64,000 nucleotides of DNA from Schleiferiaceae bacterium (lineage in GTDB: Bacteria; Bacteroidota; Bacteroidia; Flavobacteriales; Schleiferiaceae). The position numbers were made by a program, and so were the translations under genes. The stretch spans positions 62,001 to 126,000 of the forward strand of contig JAOMWM010000002.1 in the NCBI GenBank assembly GCA_028357285.1. Direction: 5' to 3'. Positions 1 through 8,407 of this stretch are shown here, piece by piece (the stretch's first letter is position 1; each line of letters opens with the position of its first letter). The notes under the pieces were generated by a model that saw only the letters and a list, made by a program, of their open reading frames with translations, ran no database searches and had not been told where the DNA came from.

Positions 1-1
1 C

Positions 2-451
2 AAGCAAACCATCACGGCACTGCCGGGTGCGAGCTTCTTTTCCAGCGAGCTCAGTTTCGGAATGATTCGCGGTCAACACGTTCAATTGACCGTTTTGGGC
101 GCCATGGAAGTGAGCGATCGCGGCGATATTGCGAACTGGAAGATTCCAGGGAAGATGGTTAAAGGAATGGGCGGTGCTATGGATTTAGTGGCTTCCGCAG
201 AAAACATCATCGTAGCCATGCAACACACGAATCGTGCAGGAGAAAGTAAACTCCTCAGTGACTGTTCCTTGCCGCTTACCGGTGTTGCTTGTGTAAAGCG
301 CATTGTAACGGATCTCGCCGTACTAGAGGTGGACGCAGAACGCGGCTTCCTTTTAATTGAGCGCGCACCAGGTGTCACTGTCGAAGAAATTCAAGCAAAG
401 ACCGCAGGTCGCCTAGTCGTTGAAGGTGATGTACCGGAAATGAAATTTTAA
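2..451 (+). CDS. scoB: 3-oxoacid CoA-transferase subunit B, 3' part
   Basis: The reading frame is open from base 2, upstream of the ATG at 62 used by the ORF track, so this is the C-terminal part of a gene cut by the left edge. The frame reads through [20 protein letters not shown] and continues with [26 protein letters not shown] and LPLTG, the conserved C-terminal block of the B subunit of succinyl-CoA:3-ketoacid CoA-transferase. The family moves CoA between succinyl-CoA and acetoacetate in ketone-body and short-chain acid use. The catalytic glutamate of the family should lie further upstream, outside the window. A strong hairpin terminator follows at once. Subunit A is expected upstream, which is inference. 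Confidence 0.9.
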   Translation, partial: KQTITALPGASFFSSELSFGMIRGQHVQLTVLGAMEVSDRGDIANWKIPGKMVKGMGGAMDLVASAENIIVAMQHTNRAGESKLLSDCSLPLTGVACVKRIVTDLAVLEVDAERGFLLIERAPGVTVEEIQAKTAGRLVVEGDVPEMKF

Positions 452-470
452 GGCCTTGGATAAGGACTAA

Positions 471-497
471 AAAAGGCGCCCAAGGGCGTCTTTTTTT
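471..497 (+). terminator. Rho-independent terminator after scoB
   Basis: AAAGGCGCCCAAGGGCGTCTTT forms a roughly 9-bp GC-rich stem with a 4-base loop and is followed by seven T residues. It lies 20 bases past the scoB stop codon. Confidence 0.85.
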
Positions 498-558
498 ATT
501 TCGTCTAATCGCAATACATGCGCTTACAGAAAATTATCTTTTTAATAATCAATAATAA

Positions 559-574
559 GTAAGTAATCACTCAT
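559..574. promoter_or_regulatory. Degenerate second copy of the TetR palindrome
   Basis: GTAAGTAATCACTCAT matches 13 of 16 central positions of the perfect palindrome at 1093-1114. The left half-site is intact and the right half is degenerate. It spans the stop codon of the TetR gene in the convergent scoB/tetR gap, so it may be a weak secondary site or chance. Confidence 0.3.
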
Positions 575-1094
575 TTATAATTAATTCACGCAAACCGCGC
601 AACAGCATCAAAGAACTTTCTTCATCGCCGCGAAAGGCAAGCAGTATTGACCGTTCCAAAATTTCAATAGCGGTGCGAGCCACTGCTTCCTCTGCACCGT
701 GACCAACACTTGAGATGGCCCAACGCAAGCGTTCCAAAACAAATGCGTCTATGGTGCGACTCTCTGGATTTTCCCTTGTAATTCGAATCATAGCTACCCA
801 CGCGAGAACACTCTCTGAATCATTTAATACATTGAGTTGAATGGCTGTAAAGGAACGTAAGACTTGGGTGGGATCTGGGTCATTAAGACGACCGTAAATC
901 ATTTCAGATCTCGCTCGCTCGCCAGCGGACAGAACTGCTGAAGCCAATCCTTTTTTAGATTTAAAGTGACGAAAAATCAATGCTTCACTCACACCTGCAT
1001 GCGCAGCAATCTTCGCTGTCGATACGGCAGAAAATCCGTGTGAAGCGATGAGCGTCTGAGCGCTTTTTAGCAAGGCTTGTTGTTTTTCGGTCAT
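567..1094 (-). CDS. TetR/AcrR family transcriptional regulator
   Basis: This 175-residue protein has an N-terminal helix-turn-helix of the TetR family. The DNA-reading segment IAAHAGVSEALIFRHFKSKK (about residues 28-47) is the typical signature, and the rest is a helical ligand-binding domain with no recognisable ligand specificity. The length is slightly short for the family (180-220). It sits 43 bases downstream of polA on the same strand and converges on scoB. A perfect palindrome overlaps its start codon, so negative autoregulation is likely. Control of the neighbouring acyl-CoA or ketoacid genes is possible but unproven. Confidence 0.88.
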   Translation of the reverse strand: MTEKQQALLKSAQTLIASHGFSAVSTAKIAAHAGVSEALIFRHFKSKKGLASAVLSAGERARSEMIYGRLNDPDPTQVLRSFTAIQLNVLNDSESVLAWVAMIRITRENPESRTIDAFVLERLRWAISSVGHGAEEAVARTAIEILERSILLAFRGDEESSLMLLRGLRELIINE

Positions 1095-1114
1095 TGTAAG
1101 TATTCACTTACAAT
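1093..1114. promoter_or_regulatory. Perfect palindromic operator at the TetR start
   Basis: ATTGTAAGT-ATTC-ACTTACAAT is an exact inverted repeat with 9-bp arms and a 4-bp spacer. It overlaps the ATG of the TetR gene (complement of 1092-1094) in the 43-base gap to polA. Size and symmetry fit a TetR-family dimer site. Confidence 0.7.
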
Positions 1115-1137
1115 AATACAAAAATTAGAATACCGAA

Positions 1138-3972
1138 TTAATGTGCCTCTAGCCAAGTTTTCCCAGTTCCTACTTCGGCAATCATCGGCACGGCTAAATC
1201 CACAGCAGCCTCCATTTTTTCTACAACTAACGCCTGGAGAACCTCTAATTCCTCTTTAACCACATCAAAGACCAGTTCATCATGCACCTGCAGAAGCATC
1301 TTCGACATTAATCCCTCTACACGCATAGCTCTATCAATTTCGATCATAGCAAGCTTGATAATATCTGCTGCAGAACCTTGAATAGGCGCATTTACTGCAT
1401 TGCGTTCGCTGTGTCCTCGAACCACCGCATTGCGACTCTCGATGTCTTTAAGGTACCTACGTCGACCCGTTATAGTCTCTACATACCCGTTTTCACGGGC
1501 AAACGCCACCTGTTCATCCATATAGGCTTTGATTCCCGGATACGTTCGGAAGTAACCGTCAATTGCGGCTTTAGCTTCTTTACGACTCATGTCTGTTTGT
1601 TGACTTAAACCGAAAGCGCTCACACCATAGACAATACCGAAATTGACCGTCTTGGCGTTAGAACGTTGTTCACGAGACACTTCTTCCAGCGGTACTTCAA
1701 AAACCTTCGCTGCCGTAGCCTTGTGAATGTCCTCCCCGTTGCGGAAGGCCTCGATCATCGCAGTATCTTTTGCCAAAGCCGCAATCACACGCAATTCTAT
1801 CTGACTATAATCTGCCGCAAGCAACAAATGATTTTCGTTAGCAGGAATAAACATAGCGCGCACGCGGCGACCGTTTTCTGTACGGATAGGAATGTTCTGA
1901 AGGTTCGGGTTAGTCGAACTTAATCGTCCCGTTGCAGCGACTGTCTGGTTATAACTGGTATGGATACGCCCTGATGCTGGATGGGCTAATTCTGGTAAAG
2001 CGTCTACATAGGTACTCTTCAGTTTTTTTAACTCGCGGTAGGTCAAGATCGAATCCACAATCTCGTGTTTGTCTCTGTAACCTTGCAAGATGTCCTCCGA
2101 TGTGGCGTATTGGCCTGTTTTTGTTTTCTTAGGCTTATCAGATAATTTCAAATCTTCGAACAGGACCTCACCCAATTGACGTGGGGAGCCCACATTAAAA
2201 GGACGGCCAGCCAATTCAATAATAGTTTCCTCTAAGGATTCAATTAATTGGCCCAATTCATGACTGTAACTGTTCAATGCAGCAACGTCAACCTTAATCC
2301 CTTCACGCTCCATTCGCGCTAAGACTGGGACCAACGGCATTTCAATATTTTCAAACACCTTCGCAACGCCGGTTTCTCTCAATTTTGGTGCAAAAACCTC
2401 CTTTAACTGTAGCGTAATATCTGCATCCTCCGCAGCATAATCGGTTACTGCTTCTAACGTCACCTCACGCAAGGTCTTCTGCGTTTTACCCTTTTTACCC
2501 ACCACACTTTCGTAGGAAATAGTGGTATAATTCAAATAGGTCTCCGCGAGAATATCCATTTTGTGGCGCATATCCGGCTGCAGTAAGTAATGGGCAATCA
2601 TAGTATCAAACAAGGGACCGTGCACTTCAACACCATAATTCAGTAATACACCGATATCGTACTTTAGATTCTGACCGATTTTACGTACCGATTCCGATTC
2701 GAAAAACGGCTGAAAGGCAGCGAGCCATGGTTGTGCCGCATCGCGCTCTTCGGGCAGGGGAACGTAATAGGCTTTGCCTGCTTCGAAGGAGAAACTAATA
2801 CCGATAAGCTCGGCAGAGCGTATATCTAAAGAGGTGGTTTCTGTATCGAAACAAACTTCTTCCTTCTCGAGCAGTAATCGGCCCAATTCTCGGGCTTCAG
2901 GTAATGTCTCTACACATTGATAAAGATGGCCCGCCGTGGAAATCGACTTTCTGCCGCTCGGGACTTCAACAGCCGTATTGGTCTGTTGCGGCTCACCGAA
3001 AAGACTCATTTGGTCATTACTGGCCAATTCCACTTTCTTTGTTGGTGCAGGCTTTGCACTCACTTCATCCGCGGCTTCCCGTTGTAATCCCAACCTTCTC
3101 CCTAGTGTTCGAAACTCCAATTCCTCGAACAAATCCAATAGTGCCTCTTGATCCCATGGATCTCGAGTAAGTGTTCCTGGATTCAGCTCTACGGGTACTT
3201 CAAGTATAATCCGAGCTAGTTTTTTCGAGAGGAGCCCTAATTCTGCATTATCGCGAATTTTCTCTCCTAGTTTGCCTTTGATTTCATCTGCATGTGCCAG
3301 CGTTTCTTCTAAAGAACCGTATTGCTTTAAGAGCTTAGATGCGGTCTTCGCACCAACACCTGGTAAGCCAGGTATATTATCGACAGCGTCACCCATCATT
3401 CCTAGGTAATCAATCACTTGCTCGACGCGATCCAAGCCAAACTTCTCGCAAACCTCAGCTTCACCCCAAATCTCCGGCGGATTGCCGCCTCGAGCAGGGC
3501 GGTACATGAAAATATTCGGCGACACCAATTGGCCAAAATCCTTATCGGGAGTCATCATGTAGGTGGTATAACCTTCTTTTTCCGCTTGCTTGGCTAAGGT
3601 TCCGATCACATCATCCGCCTCGTATCCCGGAACTCCAATGGCAGGGATTTTAAAAGCCTCCAACAACCGATGAATAAAGGGCACGGCCAGTTTTATTGCT
3701 TCCGGCGTGGCATCGCGATTCGCTTTGTATTCAGGAAAAATCTCATGACGTTCCGTCGGCTGTGGCAAATCGAAACATACAGCGATGTGTGTAGGGTTCT
3801 CCTTCGATAACAGGTCCAGTAATGCACTCGTAAATCCGTATACTGCGCTCGTATCTAACCCACCAGAAGTTACTCGGGGATTTTTGGCAAAGGCAAAGTA
3901 TGCCCTGAAAATCAGTGCGTAAGCATCTAATAAAAACAGTTTTTTTTCTTGATCTGGTGTTTCTTGACCCAT
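1138..3972 (-). CDS. polA: DNA polymerase I
   Basis: This is a 944-residue family A DNA polymerase of full length. The N-terminal third is the 5'-3' exonuclease (LLDAYALIFRAYFAF, YEADDVIGTLA, MMGDAVDNIPGLPGVGAKTA). The middle is a 3'-5' exonuclease domain that keeps the Exo I motif CFDTETTSLD, so proofreading is probably active. The C-terminal polymerase shows motif A (LLAADYSQIELRVIA), motif B (RSNAKTVNFGIVYGVSAFG) and motif C (VHDELVFDV). It fills gaps in repair and removes Okazaki primers. The start ATG gives MGQETPDQEKKLFLLD, which is normal for Bacteroidota homologues. It is divergent from the metallophosphoesterase gene across 97 bases. Confidence 0.97.
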   Translation of the reverse strand: MGQETPDQEKKLFLLDAYALIFRAYFAFAKNPRVTSGGLDTSAVYGFTSALLDLLSKENPTHIAVCFDLPQPTERHEIFPEYKANRDATPEAIKLAVPFIHRLLEAFKIPAIGVPGYEADDVIGTLAKQAEKEGYTTYMMTPDKDFGQLVSPNIFMYRPARGGNPPEIWGEAEVCEKFGLDRVEQVIDYLGMMGDAVDNIPGLPGVGAKTASKLLKQYGSLEETLAHADEIKGKLGEKIRDNAELGLLSKKLARIILEVPVELNPGTLTRDPWDQEALLDLFEELEFRTLGRRLGLQREAADEVSAKPAPTKKVELASNDQMSLFGEPQQTNTAVEVPSGRKSISTAGHLYQCVETLPEARELGRLLLEKEEVCFDTETTSLDIRSAELIGISFSFEAGKAYYVPLPEERDAAQPWLAAFQPFFESESVRKIGQNLKYDIGVLLNYGVEVHGPLFDTMIAHYLLQPDMRHKMDILAETYLNYTTISYESVVGKKGKTQKTLREVTLEAVTDYAAEDADITLQLKEVFAPKLRETGVAKVFENIEMPLVPVLARMEREGIKVDVAALNSYSHELGQLIESLEETIIELAGRPFNVGSPRQLGEVLFEDLKLSDKPKKTKTGQYATSEDILQGYRDKHEIVDSILTYRELKKLKSTYVDALPELAHPASGRIHTSYNQTVAATGRLSSTNPNLQNIPIRTENGRRVRAMFIPANENHLLLAADYSQIELRVIAALAKDTAMIEAFRNGEDIHKATAAKVFEVPLEEVSREQRSNAKTVNFGIVYGVSAFGLSQQTDMSRKEAKAAIDGYFRTYPGIKAYMDEQVAFARENGYVETITGRRRYLKDIESRNAVVRGHSERNAVNAPIQGSAADIIKLAMIEIDRAMRVEGLMSKMLLQVHDELVFDVVKEELEVLQALVVEKMEAAVDLAVPMIAEVGTGKTWLEAH

Positions 3973-4069
3973 TGAATAGATTTTGCGAGTGGCTACAGAA
4001 AAATAAGGGAAGTAAGATAGCTACTTCAAGGCAAATACCGAGTTTTGCAATCGAAACAATCCTAATCGC

Positions 4070-5326
4070 ATGGCGTTGTTATTAAGCATCCACTCAGATA
4101 TTATGATCTTCAGAATATTCTTCACCCTCGGGTTCGTGCTCGCCATCGACCTTTACGCGTACCAAGCGTTTAAAACCGTCTTCCGTAGCAGCGCCACACC
4201 CTATGTCTATTGGAGTATTACGGTCGCCTATATCATATTCTCTATCGTAATGGCGACTGTAATGACTAGTGGGAAAGTCGACTATAAATACCTAAGTCTT
4301 CTTATGGGGGTCTCTGTATTGCTCGCTGTACCTAAACTCATCGCAATCGGCCCGCTGCTTATCGAAGATGTGGTCCGATTAGGCCAATTTATTTTCCGTG
4401 GTGTAACCACTCAGCCCACGGTATTGCCAGAGCGCAGAGCCTTTATTTCGAAATTGGCGCTTGGACTTGCTGCCATCCCTTTCTTAGGCATTATTGACGG
4501 GATTTGGAAAGGACGTTACCGCTATCGAGTCATTTCGCACACCCTCGAATACGAGGACCTACCAGATGCATTCGATGGCTTTACCATCGCCCAGATTTCA
4601 GACATCCACAGCGGTTCATTCGACAATACAGAAAAGGTGCAATACGGCGTCGACATGGTCACAGAACTAGGAGCCGATTGCATTGTGTTCACCGGCGACA
4701 TGGTCAACAACACGGCCAGTGAAGCGGAACCATGGATCCCTGTTTTCCAACGCTTAAAGGCTAAATCCGGTATATTTTCAATCTTAGGCAATCACGATTA
4801 TGGTGATTATTGGCGGTTTCCAACGCCAGAAGCGAAAGTCGCCAACATGGATAGATTGAAAGAAATCCATGCAGAAATGGGCATGGATCTTCTGCTCAAC
4901 GACAGCCGATATTTCGAGAGAAACGGCGCAAAATTATACCTTGCGGGAGTTGAAAACTGGGGTTTACCTCCGTTTCCGCAATACGGAGATATAAACACTG
5001 CATTAGAACAAATCCCTGAAGATGCGTTCACTGTGCTTTTGAGCCACGACCCGTCTCATTTTGACGCTGAAGTGAAGCAACACCCCAACAAAATTCACTT
5101 AACGTTAAGCGGTCATACGCACGGAATGCAGTTTGGGATTGAAATTCCTGGATGGATCAAATGGTCGCCTGTAAAATTCAAATATCCAAAGTGGGCGGGA
5201 CTATATCCTGAACAAGATGGGAGAATACTGCATGTAAACCGCGGATTTGGGTTTTTAGCCTTTCCAGGGCGTGTAGGCATGTGGCCTGAAATCACGCACA
5301 TTACCTTGAAAAAGAAGGTCGTTTAG
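4070..5326 (+). CDS. Membrane-anchored metallophosphoesterase
   Basis: This 418-residue calcineurin-type phosphoesterase has the dinuclear metal motifs in order: ISDIHSGSF (D178, H180), TGDMVNN (D210), LGNHDYGDY (N241, H242), LLSHDPSHF (H326) and LSGHTHGMQFG (H349, H351). Three hydrophobic segments fill residues 12-105. A twin-arginine-like ERRAFISKLALGLAAIPFLG (121-140) then leads a fourth segment, so the catalytic domain is probably outside the cytoplasm. The substrate is unknown; relatives include YaeI-like UDP-diacylglucosamine hydrolases. An alternative ATG at 4103 (MIFRIFFTLG) is equally credible, as neither has a clear ribosome binding site. The 3' end overlaps the convergent crtY-blh gene by a few bases. 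Confidence 0.88.
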   Translation: MALLLSIHSDIMIFRIFFTLGFVLAIDLYAYQAFKTVFRSSATPYVYWSITVAYIIFSIVMATVMTSGKVDYKYLSLLMGVSVLLAVPKLIAIGPLLIEDVVRLGQFIFRGVTTQPTVLPERRAFISKLALGLAAIPFLGIIDGIWKGRYRYRVISHTLEYEDLPDAFDGFTIAQISDIHSGSFDNTEKVQYGVDMVTELGADCIVFTGDMVNNTASEAEPWIPVFQRLKAKSGIFSILGNHDYGDYWRFPTPEAKVANMDRLKEIHAEMGMDLLLNDSRYFERNGAKLYLAGVENWGLPPFPQYGDINTALEQIPEDAFTVLLSHDPSHFDAEVKQHPNKIHLTLSGHTHGMQFGIEIPGWIKWSPVKFKYPKWAGLYPEQDGRILHVNRGFGFLAFPGRVGMWPEITHITLKKKVV

Positions 5327-7302
5327 AATCGGTCCTTGTAAAGCTTCGACATGAAGTAAATGTGTGGTAAGCTAATGGCGCTGAGGAACACTAAAAAATA
5401 GCTCGACCAAGCCAATAATGAGCTCTTGTCAAATCTAAACACCAATAGAAAGAGCGCGACAGCACCTATGGTAAACGGCAAGGCTTTCATCCACATTTCG
5501 GCATTCGTCCATTTGTGTGACAATTTTAAGTGGCTCCAACCCGACAGACTGTGTTGTAAAACAAAGTAAATTCCAAATGCCGTAGCCAGCGGTAAGTAAG
5601 CCGTCAGACTTAGCGTCACCATGGCAACCACCCAAGGAATGGAGCGGAACCAGAAGCCCATAAAAAGTCCGAGTGACAGCGCCATTCTGTAAACCATGTT
5701 CATGAATTCCGTGGACCATGTTACTTTACCAATACCCATGACTTCAAGCACTGTGTTCACTTCAATCGAATGGGGTATAAGTATCAGCGCCAATAGTAAA
5801 GTCCCCCATAAAAACGACAGACCAATACTAGGAAAGCCCCATTCTCGTAGGTCTGTTTCTCCAAAATGCCATGCACTGTAAATCAAAAAGGCAAGTAGTC
5901 CTGTTACAGGACTCGCCGCCCAGAATAAAACAACCATCAGCATAATAAAGCAGTAACGCAAAATAAATTTCGGTAACCGTTCCTGATTCGCATGGCTATA
6001 ACCGTCCAGTGCTCCATGTGGAATACCGTATAAGAATAACAAGAAAACGAGTACCGCTTGTAACCCGTAAGAAACGGAGCTTGGCAATAAAGCTTCAGCA
6101 GCTAAGGCAAGTACGGCGAATAAAATGGGAGCCCAGCGCGAAGGCTTTGCCACTACAATCGCCACGAATGATGCCGCTAACGCCCATAAAAATTTCATGA
6201 TGGGTAGACGGAAAAACATGCTCAATTCCCATTTAAAGGAAGACTTCTCATCTAAGAACTGAAAGACTTTATTGGCTTTCTGAGTCGCGAATAACGTTTC
6301 AAAGATCTCCTTGCCCCAATGCGGTTTGTGTTTTAAGATGTGTAGCAACAAGTGATCATAGAAATTGAAGCGGTCCATATTACTCTTTGGCAGCCGCAAC
6401 CATGACGAATCTTTGCGCTCTTGGGCGATACTTTCCGCGAGTTCTTTTGCATGCTCAAACATGCTTTTAAAGGCATAACCGGTTGTAGCCTTTACTCTTC
6501 CGGCACGCGCACCTGTTGAAACGATGCGTGCATCTTGATCTTTAACCTCAGCATATTGTGTCATCGGGATTACACCGCGCTCCTCGTGCAGTATCTCAAA
6601 GGACAACCCTCTTGAGAGCAGGTAGTTTCTAAGGTGATTGCTGGCCAATTCATGAGGTAATTGTTCGCTACCGAATCGTGTCATTTCAACCAGCGCTTCC
6701 TTAGCGTCCGTTGGGAGAACATACATGAATTGAGTAAAGTCATTCTGTGGAATACCAAAATCCATCAGCGTCATTTGATTCGGTGTCCAGTAGTCTTCCT
6801 GCAGTTTCACCCGCCAACCCACGAAACTTTGTAATACTAATGGCCCCATCGGCTCCTTAATGATGGGTGGTCTGCTGTCAAATAATTGCTGAACCTCCCA
6901 AGAATGACTCCCGCTAGAAACAACAATACTTTCCTGCTCTCCCTTTAGTCCATCTACAGCACCCCGTATCCATTTAACGTTATCATAGGATTGTGCTATA
7001 CTTTTAACCTTATTATATAGCGCAATACTTTCAACCATATAATAATGTTGATCCTCAAGTGACTCTAAACCATCAACCGTATCAATTGTATCCCACTGAT
7101 GGAACATAACATCTTTAAGCTGTGTGCGTATTTCATGTTTCGCATCTGCCCAAAAACAGTACGTTTTATCGTTTTTTAATTTTGCGTCGGGCTCCAAAAC
7201 AAGAACGTTTAGCGAACGGAGTAAATTCTTTCGCTCCAATTCAAGCAAAAGCAATCCGTTGGCTGCACCCATTCCTAGAAAACCTATATCGTAACGCTCC
7301 AT
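5323..7302 (-). CDS. Bifunctional lycopene cyclase / beta-carotene 15,15'-dioxygenase (CrtY-Blh fusion)
   Basis: One uninterrupted 659-residue ORF contains two full enzymes. Residues 1-375 are a CrtY-type flavoprotein lycopene cyclase: dinucleotide-binding GFLGMGAANGLLL (7-19), LQSFVGWRV (157-165), MDFGIPQ (180-186), ERGVIPM (241-247) and TGARAGRVKATTGYAF (263-278). Residues 376-659 are a polytopic Brp/Blh-family dioxygenase carrying the four histidine motifs expected to bind iron: GIPHGALD (426-433), AWHFGETD (477-484), LQHSLSGWSH (582-591) and SLPHIYFM (644-651). The N half closes lycopene to beta-carotene and the C half cleaves beta-carotene into two retinals. The gene is divergent from proteorhodopsin, its obvious client. 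The two halves together are as long as the separate enzymes (about 380 + 280). The third glycine of the usual GxGxxG is Asn here. Confidence 0.92.
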   Translation of the reverse strand: MERYDIGFLGMGAANGLLLLELERKNLLRSLNVLVLEPDAKLKNDKTYCFWADAKHEIRTQLKDVMFHQWDTIDTVDGLESLEDQHYYMVESIALYNKVKSIAQSYDNVKWIRGAVDGLKGEQESIVVSSGSHSWEVQQLFDSRPPIIKEPMGPLVLQSFVGWRVKLQEDYWTPNQMTLMDFGIPQNDFTQFMYVLPTDAKEALVEMTRFGSEQLPHELASNHLRNYLLSRGLSFEILHEERGVIPMTQYAEVKDQDARIVSTGARAGRVKATTGYAFKSMFEHAKELAESIAQERKDSSWLRLPKSNMDRFNFYDHLLLHILKHKPHWGKEIFETLFATQKANKVFQFLDEKSSFKWELSMFFRLPIMKFLWALAASFVAIVVAKPSRWAPILFAVLALAAEALLPSSVSYGLQAVLVFLLFLYGIPHGALDGYSHANQERLPKFILRYCFIMLMVVLFWAASPVTGLLAFLIYSAWHFGETDLREWGFPSIGLSFLWGTLLLALILIPHSIEVNTVLEVMGIGKVTWSTEFMNMVYRMALSLGLFMGFWFRSIPWVVAMVTLSLTAYLPLATAFGIYFVLQHSLSGWSHLKLSHKWTNAEMWMKALPFTIGAVALFLLVFRFDKSSLLAWSSYFLVFLSAISLPHIYFMSKLYKDRF

Positions 7303-7438
7303 TGATTAAATGTCGATTAGACCCTTTATATTATTTGCAACAATTACGAGCTGTTTTTGTTCTGTCCGTAGTGCTTATTAGATATATAATTGGGTTTTTT
7401 GTTGGAAAACAGGCAGGTTTATAAGCTTTTCTACTCAA

Positions 7439-7470
7439 TTTTTTGATGTCGTGAACAAAACTATTATTCG
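7439..7470 (+). promoter_or_regulatory. Possible proteorhodopsin promoter
   Basis: TTTTTTG (7439-7445), then 16 bases, then TATTATTCG resembles the Bacteroidota -33 TTTG / -7 TAnnTTTG promoter only loosely. It ends 40 bases before the rhodopsin ATG. The 208-base gap is AT-rich, and no ribosome binding site is visible, as is common in this phylum. Confidence 0.3.
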
Positions 7471-7510
7471 TAAGTTAAGTGGTAGTTATAACCTTTAATA
7501 TTTTAACACC

Positions 7511-8254
7511 ATGTCATTATTTTTAGACGGATCTATGGGATTCGATCCGAACGATTACGTATCGTTCACATTCTTCGCCGGTTACATGGCGATGTTAGCC
7601 GCTTCGGTATTCTTCTTCTTCGAAAGAAGTAGAGTTGCAGACGAGTGGAAAACTTCAATGCTCGTTAGTGGGCTTATTACTGGTATTGCAGCAGTGCACT
7701 ACTACTACATGCGTGATTTCTACGCTGCCGGTAATGGAAGTCCAGTTGTTCTACGTTATGTAGACTGGACCTTAACTGTTCCACTTATGTGTGTTGAGTT
7801 CTATTTGATCACCAAGAAAGCTGGTGGTACGAAGTCAATCTTGTACAAACTGATCTTAGCTTCAGTTGCGATGTTAGTTACCGGTTACATCGGTGAGGCA
7901 TTTTACGCAAACGATGCTGTTTCATGGGTTTGGGGTGCTATTTCTGGTGCTGCTTACTTCTACATCGTATGGATGGTATGGAAAGGAGACGTTGCGAAAT
8001 TGGCAAACAACGCTGGTGGTGCAGTAGCAAAAGCAAACGGAGCTTTGGCTAAATTTGTTATCATCGGTTGGGGTATCTACCCTATCGGTTACATCTTAGG
8101 TACAGCTGGTGGATTCTTCGGAATGGACCTCGGTATCGCGGCAAACGAAGAAGTACTAAACTTGTGCTACAACCTTGCTGATGCAATCAACAAAATTGGA
8201 TTCGGTCTTGTAATCTATTCTCTAGCAATAAGCTCAGAGACAGAAGCGGCTTAA
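7511..8254 (+). CDS. Proteorhodopsin, green-type light-driven proton pump with antenna-type glycine
   Basis: This is a 247-residue seven-helix microbial rhodopsin. Helix C reads RYVDWTLTVPLMCVEFYLI, giving D85 (proton acceptor), T89 and E96 (proton donor): the DTE motif of outward proton pumps, not NDQ sodium or NTQ chloride pumps. M93 sits at the spectral tuning position (105 in the reference proteorhodopsin), where Met or Leu means green absorption. H63 pairs with the acceptor as in proteorhodopsins. K228 in NLADAINKIGFG is the retinal Schiff-base lysine. In helix E, WVWGAISGAAYFYI aligns with bacteriorhodopsin VWWAIST so that G142 replaces W138, the position that opens a carotenoid-binding window in xanthorhodopsin. 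It is a single-gene unit with its own terminator, divergent from the retinal synthesis gene. Confidence 0.97.
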   Translation: MSLFLDGSMGFDPNDYVSFTFFAGYMAMLAASVFFFFERSRVADEWKTSMLVSGLITGIAAVHYYYMRDFYAAGNGSPVVLRYVDWTLTVPLMCVEFYLITKKAGGTKSILYKLILASVAMLVTGYIGEAFYANDAVSWVWGAISGAAYFYIVWMVWKGDVAKLANNAGGAVAKANGALAKFVIIGWGIYPIGYILGTAGGFFGMDLGIAANEEVLNLCYNLADAINKIGFGLVIYSLAISSETEAA

Positions 8255-8277
8255 TCATACGTTTCAGAGTGTTAGTG

Positions 8278-8311
8278 AGCCCCGCGACGAAAGTCGTGGG
8301 GCTTTTTTTTT
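8278..8311 (+). terminator. Strong terminator after proteorhodopsin
   Basis: AGCCCCGCGAC-GAAA-GTCGTGGGGCT is an 11-bp stem (one G-T pair) with a GNRA-type tetraloop, followed by nine T residues. It should isolate rhodopsin transcription from the M61 peptidase gene. Confidence 0.9.
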
Positions 8312-8407
8312 AACAAGTCTATAGCGCCTTATATTTATATGTATAGAACTGTTTAGTTCTAAAACGATGTAATTGTCTTCCTAGAAATAACGCTCTTTAC
8401 TGACACA

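Noticed and set aside
7511-8254. Sodium-pumping (NDQ) or chloride-pumping (NTQ) rhodopsin
   Set aside because: Helix C shows D85, T89 and E96, the proton pump motif.
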